The position numbers and the translations under genes are program-made. The notes below the pieces were generated by a model. It made no database searches, was not told where the DNA came from, and worked only from the letters and a program-made list of their open reading frames with translations. DNA of 64,000 nucleotides from an uncultured Bacteroidia bacterium (GTDB lineage: Bacteria > Bacteroidota > Bacteroidia > Bacteroidales > F082): NCBI GenBank assembly GCA_902799345.1, contig CADBZW010000010.1:42397-106396 (forward strand), written 5' to 3'. Below are positions 1-7,470 of the stretch, piece after piece; within the stretch, counting starts at the first letter, position 1, and every line of letters starts with the position of its first letter.

Positions 1-201
1 GGAGGCAGAAATAAAAAAGCTCTGACCGTCGCCGAGATCGGAGAGGGGAAAGGACAAGGCTTTCGGAAAAGCGACGCACAACTGCGATACTATTTCCACA
101 TAGCAAACCCTGAAGATCTCAGCGACGAAGAGTGGGCCATGCGTGTGCGTGAGCTTGAATGGGTGAGAAAACAGGAATCCAAATCATTAAAAGGTAAGTA
201 A
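1..201 (+). CDS. Phage tail-region protein, C-terminal part
   Basis: An open frame enters from the left edge and stops at 201, directly against the start of the tape measure gene at 202. The 66 visible residues are charged and mostly helical in character, with a Tyr-Tyr-Phe-His stretch near residue 30, and show no recognisable domain. In contractile-tail phages the gene just before the tape measure usually encodes a tail assembly chaperone or a small tail protein, so that is the likely role by position only. The start lies outside the window. Confidence 0.6.
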   Translation, partial: GGRNKKALTVAEIGEGKGQGFRKSDAQLRYYFHIANPEDLSDEEWAMRVRELEWVRKQESKSLKGK

Positions 202-1824
202 ATGGCACAAGTCGTAAAATTCACAATCAATCTCGACGGCAATGCGGTGGATGGCGTTGCCCATCTTGAGGAGGGAATGGATCAACTTGTGACCTCCGCG
301 AACAAGGTCGGTTCAGTGTTTGACAGCCTTGGCAACGCCGCGTTTAAGTTGAACAATATAATTGGCCTCGTTTCCAATGTGATAGGCCGTGTGACATCAT
401 CGATGCAGGCTTGCGAGCAAGCCAACCAAGCCCAACAGGAGGCGGAAACCAAGCTGGCGCAGGTGATGCGGAACACGATGAACGCAGGTGCGGATGAGAT
501 GGCCGCCATAAAGGAACTCACAGCAGCCCAACAGCAGCTTGGCGTGATTGGTGACGAGGTGCAACTGGCAGGTGCCCAGGAACTGGGTACATATCTTGAG
601 AAAACGGATAGCCTGAAGCAACTCATCCCCGTGATGAACGACATGCTGGCACAACAATACGGACTGAACGCCACACAGGAGCAAGCCGTGACCATCGGAA
701 GCATGATGGGCAAGGTTATGGAAGGTCAGGTCGGAGCATTGAGCCGTTACGGATACAAGTTCGATGAAGCGCAGGAGAAGATTCTGAAATACGGCACCGA
801 GGAGGAAAAGGTGGCTACCCTTGCGGAAGTCATCACCCAAAGTGTCGGAGGCATGAACGAGGCACTCGCGGCAACGCCTGAAGGCCGACAAAAACAGGTG
901 GCCAACGAAATCGGCGACATACAGGAACGCATCGGGGCACTTTGGATCCAAATTCAGGAGGTGTTGCTACCTATCCGGGAAAAGGTTCTGAGTGTGATAA
1001 CCACCGTCATCGAAAAAGTCGAGGCATCAATGGACACCATCAAAGCCGTTATTCCTATTGTGCTTGATGTGGTTGGCGTTATAGGCGCAGTCATTGCAGT
1101 GGTCAAACTGTGGTCAGCAGCGCAAGCCGTCCTCAATGTTATCATGACGGCCAATCCTATCGGGGTAATCATCATGGCCATTGCCGCGTTGATAGGCATA
1201 ATTGTCGCCGTGGTAAGGCACATGGAGGGTTGGGGCGAGACCTGGAACAACACGATGGAATACCTAAAGCTGACCTTTCAACAGTGTGGTGCCTGGCTTC
1301 ACAAGAAGTGGCTTGAAATTGAGGACTTCTTCATGTCGGGATTTGAAACCATCATGGAAGGATGGTACAAAGTCCAATCCCTGTGGGACGGGGAAGGTGC
1401 CGCCGAGGGCCTTAACAAACTCAGAGACCAACGCGACGAGAGGGCCAAGGCCATCGCCGAGGCCCAGGGCAAGATAGACGAACTTGCGGAAGCCCGCCGA
1501 AACATCGACATTTGGCAAGTAAAGCTGAAGAAGGACGGAAAAGAGGAAAGCAATGGCACATCAACGATGGGGGCTTTGCTTTCGTCCGTGAATGGGGGCC
1601 TGAATGCCATCTCGACAGGCGATGCCTCAACTGCGGCTTCGAAGAGCGCACAAGCCACCGCCACTGGCGGAACCCGCAACACCACGGTGAACATCAACCT
1701 CGGCAAGATGGTGGAAAGCATCGTCTTCAACGGAGGGTACGAAGAAAACGAACAGGATATGGAACAAAGGCTGGCCGCGATGCTCTCACGCATCCTCGGC
1801 ATGGCCGAAGCAACAGCCGGATAA
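202..1824 (+). CDS. Phage tail tape measure protein
   Basis: The 540-residue product fits a tail tape measure protein, which fills the tail tube during assembly and sets its length. The N-terminal half is Ala/Gln/Glu-rich and coiled-coil-like. A long hydrophobic block of small residues follows at about residues 283-340, and a charged helical region with Glu-Ala-Arg repeats lies near 400-440. The C-terminal part is low-complexity Ser/Ala/Thr. This pattern, together with the place just before the hub genes, is the basis for the call. It is short for the family, implying a short tail. It starts one base after the stop of the preceding gene, so translation is probably coupled. Confidence 0.85.
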   Translation: MAQVVKFTINLDGNAVDGVAHLEEGMDQLVTSANKVGSVFDSLGNAAFKLNNIIGLVSNVIGRVTSSMQACEQANQAQQEAETKLAQVMRNTMNAGADEMAAIKELTAAQQQLGVIGDEVQLAGAQELGTYLEKTDSLKQLIPVMNDMLAQQYGLNATQEQAVTIGSMMGKVMEGQVGALSRYGYKFDEAQEKILKYGTEEEKVATLAEVITQSVGGMNEALAATPEGRQKQVANEIGDIQERIGALWIQIQEVLLPIREKVLSVITTVIEKVEASMDTIKAVIPIVLDVVGVIGAVIAVVKLWSAAQAVLNVIMTANPIGVIIMAIAALIGIIVAVVRHMEGWGETWNNTMEYLKLTFQQCGAWLHKKWLEIEDFFMSGFETIMEGWYKVQSLWDGEGAAEGLNKLRDQRDERAKAIAEAQGKIDELAEARRNIDIWQVKLKKDGKEESNGTSTMGALLSSVNGGLNAISTGDASTAASKSAQATATGGTRNTTVNINLGKMVESIVFNGGYEENEQDMEQRLAAMLSRILGMAEATAG

Positions 1825-1827
1825 GAT

Positions 1828-2328
1828 ATGTTTGTAGCTGGACTGAATTTAGTGAGACGTGCAATAGCCGAGACCAGGCCGATGCCCAACGGCATGGGAA
1901 ACTTTGGCTTTGCCGATTACTATTCCCCAGTCACCCTGAAAGGTGACGGACTGGATGTGAATTTGGATGCCGACCCGCTCATTGCCGTGGCCCGCGCCAA
2001 CAACATTGTGTGCCGTAGTGTCGCCAAGCCGAAAAAGGATGGAACCATCAAAGAGAGCTGGGCGGTGGGCGACTGGGATATCACCATCGCCGGGGTCATT
2101 ATCGCCAAGACCAAGGAGGAACTGTGGCACTCCGTAGAGCAGTTATGCTTGATTAGTGAAAAGCGCCAGTCACTTGAAATAACCTGTCCTCCGATCAACG
2201 AGCAATACGGCATTACGCGGATAGCCGTGAAGCAGCTTCAGCTGCCCTTTACAGAAGGCGAACTCAATCAGCAGTTCACCATTACGGCCCTCAGCGACAC
2301 AAGCCACGAACTATTGGAGGAGCTTTGA
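1828..2328 (+). CDS. Phage tail/baseplate protein, DUF6046-like
   Basis: The 166-residue protein lies between the tape measure and the hub gene. It looks beta-rich, without signal peptide or membrane segments. It resembles the DUF6046-type proteins common in Bacteroidales contractile-tail prophages; this is recognition from memory rather than a defined motif. By position it probably links tail tube and baseplate, perhaps as a tube-initiator or tail-terminal ring protein. Its last four bases overlap the start of the next gene in an ATGA arrangement, indicating translational coupling inside the tail operon. Confidence 0.6.
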   Translation: MFVAGLNLVRRAIAETRPMPNGMGNFGFADYYSPVTLKGDGLDVNLDADPLIAVARANNIVCRSVAKPKKDGTIKESWAVGDWDITIAGVIIAKTKEELWHSVEQLCLISEKRQSLEITCPPINEQYGITRIAVKQLQLPFTEGELNQQFTITALSDTSHELLEEL

Positions 2329-3284
2329 TGTTCAGGATGGACTTTGACATAACTGTTGGCAATTACCGCCTGAAGATGGTGGACGCTGTGAAGGTGAAAC
2401 ACTCCGTGGAGCAGCTCTCCGACACTGCCACCATCACCTTGCCCGCCATGGTGGAGGGGAAGACCATCGAAATAGAGGACAAACTGAAAGTGGGCGACGC
2501 CGTGACCATACAACTCGGCTACGACGACCGCCTTCAAACAGAATTCAAAGGCTATTTGAAGGCCATCAATACGGACGGCGGCAACCTGACCTTGGAGTGC
2601 GAGGATGCGATTTACCTTTTCGACAAAAAAGTTTCCGATGTGGAACTCAAGAGCGTCACCATGAAGGCATTGCTGGAAAAGGTGGTGAAGCAGGTTGATC
2701 CGGCAATCACCGTGCAGACCGAGTTCGACTTCACATGGGAAAAGTTCACCTTCTACCACGCCACCGCCCGCGATGTGCTAAAGAAGGTTCAGGATGAGAC
2801 GAAGGCCAATATCTGGTTCGACGGGCAGACGCTGCATGTGCAGCCCCAATATGCCCAAGCGTCGGGTCGAACAGTGGTCTTCGACTTTGAGCGCAACATC
2901 GAGTCGTCTAACTTGAAGTACCGAAAGGCGAGTGATAAGAAGGTGGAGGTGACGGTGGAACTGACCGATGCCGAAGGCAAGAAATCCGAGGTGAAATACG
3001 GAGCCGAAGGTGGCAAGAACATCAAGCGTGTCGGTCACGGCATGACGAAAGCCGAGGCTAAGAAAATCGCCGAGAACGAGTATAACCTTTGGTGTTACGA
3101 TGGATACGAAGGCTCATTCACGGGTTGGCTGGTGCCATTTGTCGAACCGGGTGATGCGGTTCGCCTTCGTGATGCCGACTACCCGAACAAGGAAGGCGTG
3201 TATTATGTGACGGGAACGGAAATTAGTTTCTCAAAAGATGGAGGAAAAAGAACAGTAAGCCTTGGGAGGTGGCTCAGCAAATGA
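2325..3284 (+). CDS. Phage baseplate hub protein, gpD-like
   Basis: The 319-residue product has the features of late control protein D / gp27-type hubs: an early region with a Val-Glu-Gln-Leu-Ser-Asp-Thr-Ala motif near residues 27-34, a central domain with Thr-Phe-Tyr-His-Ala-Thr-Ala-Arg-Asp-Val-Leu typical of the gpD fold (about 145-155), and a C-terminal beta-rich domain. The hub forms the ring that carries the spike. A second Met directly follows the first, so the start could be one codon later. Downstream, the operon is broken by an antisense gene before the spike gene, which normally follows directly. Confidence 0.8.
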   Translation: MMFRMDFDITVGNYRLKMVDAVKVKHSVEQLSDTATITLPAMVEGKTIEIEDKLKVGDAVTIQLGYDDRLQTEFKGYLKAINTDGGNLTLECEDAIYLFDKKVSDVELKSVTMKALLEKVVKQVDPAITVQTEFDFTWEKFTFYHATARDVLKKVQDETKANIWFDGQTLHVQPQYAQASGRTVVFDFERNIESSNLKYRKASDKKVEVTVELTDAEGKKSEVKYGAEGGKNIKRVGHGMTKAEAKKIAENEYNLWCYDGYEGSFTGWLVPFVEPGDAVRLRDADYPNKEGVYYVTGTEISFSKDGGKRTVSLGRWLSK

Positions 3285-3289
3285 AAACG

Positions 3290-3697
3290 CTATTTCTTCT
3301 TTTGAACATACTTTTTGGCCTGCGGGTCATAGCCTTCAGTAACGAGCACGAACACATCGGCATCGAGCCAGTCAGTGAGACGAATGGTGTAGTCCTCTTC
3401 GCCCTTCCTGGTCACAAACTGCCACTCACCTTCCTTGGGAGCACGGTCGACCACACGGACATTGAAGTTGTGAGCCTCGCCCCAGTTGCTGAACCACACG
3501 CGCACATCGGCGTGTTCGTTAGGGCCGACGATACGAACCTTCCCATAGACACTCCGTGTGACACTCGCCGAAATGTTGGCCCCGTAGTCCGTCACGATGG
3601 TGATAGTCTCGTCATCAGAGTGATACACGGGACTCCCTTGGGCGAAGCCGAAGACTGCTGTCAAAACCAAAGACACTATAATAAACAACCTCTTCAT
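3290..3697 (-). CDS. Secreted small protein antisense within the tail operon (DUF6150-like, moron candidate)
   Basis: The 135-residue protein begins with a clear signal peptide (Met-Lys-Arg, then a hydrophobic core ending Val-Phe-Gly-Phe-Ala-Gln, cleavage around residue 20). The mature part is beta-rich, with repeated short strands of the form Ala-Asp-Val-x-Val, recalling the DUF6150 'septoil knot' proteins of Bacteroidota; this family call is tentative. It is encoded against all its neighbours, squeezed between the hub stop (3284) and spike start (3725), and has its own TATCTTTG promoter box. Such independently transcribed cargo in a late operon is usually a moron, expressed from the prophage for the host's benefit. 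Its function is unknown. Confidence 0.75.
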   Translation of the reverse strand: MKRLFIIVSLVLTAVFGFAQGSPVYHSDDETITIVTDYGANISASVTRSVYGKVRIVGPNEHADVRVWFSNWGEAHNFNVRVVDRAPKEGEWQFVTRKGEEDYTIRLTDWLDADVFVLVTEGYDPQAKKYVQKKK

Positions 3698-3701
3698 GCC
3701 G

Positions 3702-3709
3702 CAAAGATA
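3702..3709 (-). promoter_or_regulatory. Bacteroidota -7 promoter box (TATCTTTG) for the antisense moron
   Basis: On the minus strand TATCTTTG ends only five bases before the ATG at 3697. With the usual box-to-start-site distance, transcription would begin at or next to the start codon, so the message would be nearly leaderless. Confidence 0.6.
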
Positions 3710-3724
3710 GCAAAAAACTGAAAC

Positions 3725-4243
3725 ATGGATAATTACACTGAAATAAAGAACAAAATCCGTGCCATGGTCGGCCAGAAAACCCCGCTATTGCTCACCGGCA
3801 AGGTGGAGCGCGTGAACGGCGAAACCTGCACCGTATCGATAGGCGACCTCACGCTCACCGATGTGCGCCTGCGCTCGGTGATCAACGGAGAGGACTCCAA
3901 GCTGCTCATCACGCCAGCGGATAACAGCTATGTCACCATCATAGATCTGAGCGGTGAACTGCGCGAGACCGAGGTGATAGGCTACAGCCAAATCAAAGCC
4001 ATCGACATCCAAGGCACCGATGCCGACCCCGTCAAAGTCACCATCAACGGTGGCGACAACAAAGGACTGGTGAAGATTGACGAACTGACCCAAAAACTAA
4101 ACCAGCTCGTCGATAAGTTCAACGCGCACACGCATAAAGTGACAGTATCCCATCCGGGCGGAACAGTAGTTTCAACCACCCCTTCGCCTACTGCCTCTCA
4201 ATTCAACAAAAACCAATATGAAGACACTAACGTGAAACACTGA
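3725..4243 (+). CDS. Phage baseplate spike protein, gpV/gp45-like
   Basis: The 172-residue protein matches the P2 gpV / Mu gp45 type of membrane-piercing spike. An N-terminal OB-fold-like region (about 20-90) contains Thr-Gly-Lys-Val-x-Arg-Val-Asn and a Leu-Ile-Thr-Pro-x-Asp-Asn-Ser motif. A beta-helical stem follows, and near residue 135 there is an Ala-His-Thr-His stretch; HxH motifs bind a metal ion at the spike tip in characterised relatives. The gene overlaps the next one by one base (TGATG). The spike would sit on the hub encoded upstream. Confidence 0.78.
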   Translation: MDNYTEIKNKIRAMVGQKTPLLLTGKVERVNGETCTVSIGDLTLTDVRLRSVINGEDSKLLITPADNSYVTIIDLSGELRETEVIGYSQIKAIDIQGTDADPVKVTINGGDNKGLVKIDELTQKLNQLVDKFNAHTHKVTVSHPGGTVVSTTPSPTASQFNKNQYEDTNVKH

Positions 4244-4545
4244 TGAAAAACATCGACATACAAATAGACGAAGACTACGGCCTGAAGACTGACCCGGTCA
4301 AGCACGACCTCGTAGTGGGTGACGTGACCCTCCAAAACCAGGCACTCATCCTCATCGCACAGCCGGGCGAGTGGAAGGAACACCCTATGGTGGGCTGCGG
4401 TATTGAGGGCATCACCAACGACGAGGACAACGGCCAATGGAGGCGCGACATCCGTGAGCAGCTTACCCGCGACGGCATGAAGGTGCGTAGCCTTAAAATC
4501 AACCAAGACAATATTGAAATAGACGCAGAATATGAGAACGACTGA
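4243..4545 (+). CDS. Phage baseplate wedge protein, gpW/gp25-like
   Basis: The 100-residue product has the layout of gp25/gpW wedge proteins: a short acidic N-terminus, Leu-Gln-Asn-Gln-Ala-Leu-Ile-Leu-Ile-Ala-Gln-Pro-Gly-Glu (about 30-44), then a pattern in which small Gly residues precede an arginine-containing helix. The position between spike and gpJ-like gene is the canonical one. The product would be part of the wedge complex that triggers sheath contraction. The gene overlaps the next one by 14 bases. Confidence 0.75.
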   Translation: MKNIDIQIDEDYGLKTDPVKHDLVVGDVTLQNQALILIAQPGEWKEHPMVGCGIEGITNDEDNGQWRRDIREQLTRDGMKVRSLKINQDNIEIDAEYEND

Positions 4546-5386
4546 AGAAATCAAGAAACAGATGACCGACGCGGTGCTGGCAAATTCCACTCTGCGCGAC
4601 GCTTTCGGTCTCGACCAGAACCAGGAATGGGACACACAGGTGTCGTCCGTCAACATTCTCAACCTCATCATCTACATCGTCGCCATGGCCATCCGCACAC
4701 TCGAATGGCTCCACGACCAGTTCCGTGCTGAGGTGGAAGAGCGCATCGCTGCCGCCTTCCCCGGCACCATCTCATGGTATTGGAACAAGGTCATGCAGTT
4801 CAGATATGGGTACGATGTCAACCAATACGGCGTGTATGAAGGTGCGGCACTCGAACACCCCGAAGCCCTCATCATCACTCACTGCGCTGTGATGGAACAA
4901 GACAACGGCATCATCGTAAAGGTCAACAAGGGCACAGATACCTACGAACCGCTCACCGCTTCCGAACAGGAAGCTTTGGAAGCCTATGTCAACACAATCA
5001 AATTTGCAGGCACTGTGGCCACCGTCTACAGCTTCGATCCAGACGAAATACGCTTAAAACTCAACATCTGGCGCAACCCTATGGTTCTTGATGAGAACAT
5101 GTGCCTCCGCGATACTAACAGCACCCCGGTGGTTGAAAACGCGGTCGTGGCCTATCTCAACTCAATCGCCTACGGTGGCACGTTCAACAAGACCAAACTC
5201 ATCGATGCTGTGCAGCAGGTGGAGGGCGTGATTGACGTTACCATTCGTTCAGGTAGCATCTACTGCCACCAAGACCAAAGCAGCCACAACTTCAATTCGT
5301 TTGTGCAGAATTTTACCAGCTATGCTGGACATTTTACCTTAGGTGGCACCCATGGCGGTCTCACCTGCTACGACCAAAACTCTTAA
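4532..5386 (+). CDS. Phage baseplate protein, gpJ-like
   Basis: The 284-residue protein occupies the gpJ slot, between the gp25-like and gpI-like genes. It has a long helical N-terminus (Ile-Leu-Asn-Leu-Ile-Ile-Tyr-Ile-Val-Ala-Met-Ala near 50) and an alpha/beta core. The C-terminal region contains Leu-Ile-Asp-Ala-Val-Gln-Gln-Val-Glu-Gly-Val, the sort of segment seen near the end of baseplate J proteins before the last beta domain. The gpJ family polymerises around the hub as the wedge ring. The sequence is divergent, so the family call rests on order plus these weak features. Confidence 0.7.
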   Translation: MRTTEEIKKQMTDAVLANSTLRDAFGLDQNQEWDTQVSSVNILNLIIYIVAMAIRTLEWLHDQFRAEVEERIAAAFPGTISWYWNKVMQFRYGYDVNQYGVYEGAALEHPEALIITHCAVMEQDNGIIVKVNKGTDTYEPLTASEQEALEAYVNTIKFAGTVATVYSFDPDEIRLKLNIWRNPMVLDENMCLRDTNSTPVVENAVVAYLNSIAYGGTFNKTKLIDAVQQVEGVIDVTIRSGSIYCHQDQSSHNFNSFVQNFTSYAGHFTLGGTHGGLTCYDQNS

Positions 5387-5390
5387 AGCC

Positions 5391-5990
5391 ATGACTTATC
5401 CAAATTATTCGGCGGCTATGCACCACCTCAGTGACCAGCTTACGCCTATGGTTCTTCGTAAGACCGTGTGGCGTGCACTGGTGCAGGTCATCCTCGGGCC
5501 TGTCGAGGCTCTCAGTACCGACTATAGCACTTTTCGTGCCGCCAAGCGGCAGCGCATGGAGCACAATGGGCAGGTTCGTCTGCTCGAGCGTATCTGCAAT
5601 ATCCTCATGGTGAGTAGTTATAGTCCGAATTCCCCGCTTATCTACTTGGACGAGCCTGAACCCATCTACGATTTCATTATTTCGCCCGACGGACAATGGG
5701 AACTGCAAAGCAGCATCCACTACGACCAGTACGGAAAGATCGATTGGAACACGCAAAACCATGACCCAGAAGAGGAACCCGAGCAATATAGCATACTGCA
5801 CGACCGCAGCGGCCACTCAGCAGGTCTTGGCTTCATAGTACACATCTCGACGGCCCTCGGCCCTGATGCGCCCAACTCATATTGGAAAACCCGCTTCTAC
5901 ACACGAGGTGGCGAAACCGCCCTACGCAGCATCGTTGACACCTACAAACTCGCTGGCAAGCAATACACCATCGTGTGGGATGAAGAATAA
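5391..5990 (+). CDS. Phage tail protein in the gpI position
   Basis: I place the start at the ATG at 5391, four bases after the preceding stop, giving 199 residues; an in-frame ATG at 5343 would force a 44-base overlap. The N-terminal half is helical and Arg-rich and the C-terminal half is beta-rich with many Trp and Tyr. By order (after gpJ, before the fibre-like gene) it corresponds to gpI, which connects baseplate to fibres. No conserved motif was recognised, so the name is positional. Confidence 0.65.
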   Translation: MTYPNYSAAMHHLSDQLTPMVLRKTVWRALVQVILGPVEALSTDYSTFRAAKRQRMEHNGQVRLLERICNILMVSSYSPNSPLIYLDEPEPIYDFIISPDGQWELQSSIHYDQYGKIDWNTQNHDPEEEPEQYSILHDRSGHSAGLGFIVHISTALGPDAPNSYWKTRFYTRGGETALRSIVDTYKLAGKQYTIVWDEE

Positions 5991-6014
5991 AACAACAAAT
6001 AAATACCATAAGCA

Positions 6015-6899
6015 ATGAAAAAACTCAACACCAACAACGCGGGGCGCATGCCCTTCTGGCAGGCCGACCTTGACTGGATACAACAGGCCTACACCCAACC
6101 AATAGAGGATATTGTCAAGGAACTTGGAATGCTTGACGCATCCACCCCAAGACCATACTTTCCAGTCACAGGCTGTCGTGTTAGCCTTAATAATGGTAAC
6201 ATCTCCATGTCCGCTGGCTGGTTTTGGTGGGATGGCAAGTTGCTTCCTGTCCGTGCGTTGGGAACCACATCTGCATCAGCATTCAGAAACCCCGTGGTAA
6301 TCCTTTCTGAGGTTAGCCATTATGACACCAACGGATCGCGCCAATTCATTCTGCCCGATCTCAGCACCGAAACCGTAAATGACGTGTGGCAGGACGACTA
6401 TATCGAACCTTCCGTGATTGATAGTGCGGAAGAGGATCGGCCTGGTGTAATAATACTTCCTGGCGCATTGACGCTTTCCCAACTCATCAAACGCCGTTCC
6501 GAAGATTCCGAGAGAGCATGGGTTACAATATCAGGTTTGACCGCCCCAGAGCAAATGGCATTCAAACAAATAGGAAGAACTGTTGTTCTAAAGGGTGGAG
6601 TCTTCCTTAAAAATGACGACACCCCTGCCGTAACGGGTCTTCCCGCGCCTTTGGGTGGAAGGGCGCAACTCGTCGTTGGAAAAAAAGTATATGCCGTCCC
6701 CATGTTGCAGCCTCAAAATGCCAGCCTCAATACCGAGGCCGGTGAGTTATATGTCTGGGTCGATAGCGATGGGAACCTCATCGTCCAGCAGACTGACGGC
6801 GATACAGATGAATACGTCACCCTCACCGGCATGACTTATATTGCCGAAGAGCCATACGAAGCTGTTTTTATTGATACGAAGGTCATCGTGAATTTATAG
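6015..6899 (+). CDS. Phage tail fibre/receptor-binding-region protein
   Basis: The 294-residue protein lies where contractile-tail phages encode fibres. It starts with a short polar segment (Asn-Thr-Asn-Asn-Ala-Gly-Arg-Met-Pro-Phe-Trp-Gln-Ala-Asp-Leu-Asp-Trp) that probably anchors it to the baseplate. Beta-rich stretches follow, and then a C-terminal part with many short strands (about 190-294). There is no signal peptide and no chaperone gene behind it. A role in host attachment is inferred from position and composition only. Confidence 0.6.
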   Translation: MKKLNTNNAGRMPFWQADLDWIQQAYTQPIEDIVKELGMLDASTPRPYFPVTGCRVSLNNGNISMSAGWFWWDGKLLPVRALGTTSASAFRNPVVILSEVSHYDTNGSRQFILPDLSTETVNDVWQDDYIEPSVIDSAEEDRPGVIILPGALTLSQLIKRRSEDSERAWVTISGLTAPEQMAFKQIGRTVVLKGGVFLKNDDTPAVTGLPAPLGGRAQLVVGKKVYAVPMLQPQNASLNTEAGELYVWVDSDGNLIVQQTDGDTDEYVTLTGMTYIAEEPYEAVFIDTKVIVNL

Positions 6900-6909
6900 A
6901 CCTACCGCA

Positions 6910-7140
6910 ATGAAAAAATCCATAGTACAACGGAGACAAAGCCTGTGGGATATGGCCATTGAGCACTGCGGATCGGCAGACGCTGCTTTCGCCATGGCCG
7001 AGCTCAACAAAATATCGCCTACCGAAAGCCGCCTCACCGCCGGGCAGGAACTCCTAACCCCTGAGCCTATCAACAAAAGTGTGGCCAAGCACTACGCCCA
7101 ACGGCAACTCGTGCCAGCCACACAAACCGACCTAAAGTAA
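6910..7140 (+). CDS. Small LysM-like phage protein
   Basis: The 76-residue protein is essentially one LysM-type module: a Gln-Ser-Leu-Trp-Asp-Met-Ala start, a central Ala-Glu-Leu-Asn-Lys-Ile-Ser, then Leu-Thr-Ala-Gly-Gln-Glu-Leu-Leu-Thr-Pro. This is the standard LysM layout. Small LysM proteins (gpX-like) help form the tail or hub in P2/Mu relatives, although here the gene closes the operon instead of following the tape measure. It starts 10 bases after the fibre gene and is followed by a strong terminator region. Confidence 0.75.
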   Translation: MKKSIVQRRQSLWDMAIEHCGSADAAFAMAELNKISPTESRLTAGQELLTPEPINKSVAKHYAQRQLVPATQTDLK

Positions 7141-7150
7141 TCACTTCAGT

Positions 7151-7261
7151 GGGGCCACAGAAAAGGCCCCCGCCTCCAAAGTCAGGCCCTTACCCCTGAC
7201 AATGATAAAGGTGCCACAACACCACGGCAGAGGCCGTAAGCCTCTCGGTGTTGTGGCACCT
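7151..7261 (+). terminator. Three consecutive hairpins ending the tail operon
   Basis: Three perfect or near-perfect stems lie in a row. At 7151-7170 GGGGCC pairs with GGCCCC. At 7181-7200 GTCAGG pairs with CCTGAC. At 7209-7261 a 15-bp outer stem beginning AGGTGCCACAACACC encloses an inner AGAGGC/GCCTCT stem with loop CGTAA, and a T-rich stretch follows. The last is the likely terminator. The whole block separates tail genes from the modification-like cassette and could also act in its leader. Confidence 0.7.
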
Positions 7262-7326
7262 ATTTGTTTATACAATGTAAGGGACTGCAAAAATAGATAA
7301 AAAACGACAACCTAAAACATACAAAG

Positions 7327-7470
7327 ATGGAAAACAAGAAGAAAAGCTACACCTACCACCCGCAATACGGCATCGTGGTAATGTGCACAGACGAGCAGAA
7401 CCAAATCGACACGTTCAATCGTCTGAAGGAATTGAACCTTGGTCTAAAACTTAAAGTTGTAACGGTATGA
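7327..7470 (+). CDS. Small protein translationally coupled to the ABC-GNAT gene
   Basis: A 47-residue open frame starts at ATG 7327 and stops at 7470, its stop overlapping the next start as ATGA. The product is basic at the N-terminus (Glu-Asn-Lys-Lys-Lys-Lys-Ser) and has a single Cys, so it is not a zinc finger like Mu Com. A C-terminal Leu/Lys-rich segment ends in Val-Val-Thr-Val. The exact overlap and the clean start suggest it is translated. The position before a GNAT gene recalls com-mom in Mu. No family was recognised. Confidence 0.6.
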   Translation: MENKKKSYTYHPQYGIVVMCTDEQNQIDTFNRLKELNLGLKLKVVTV

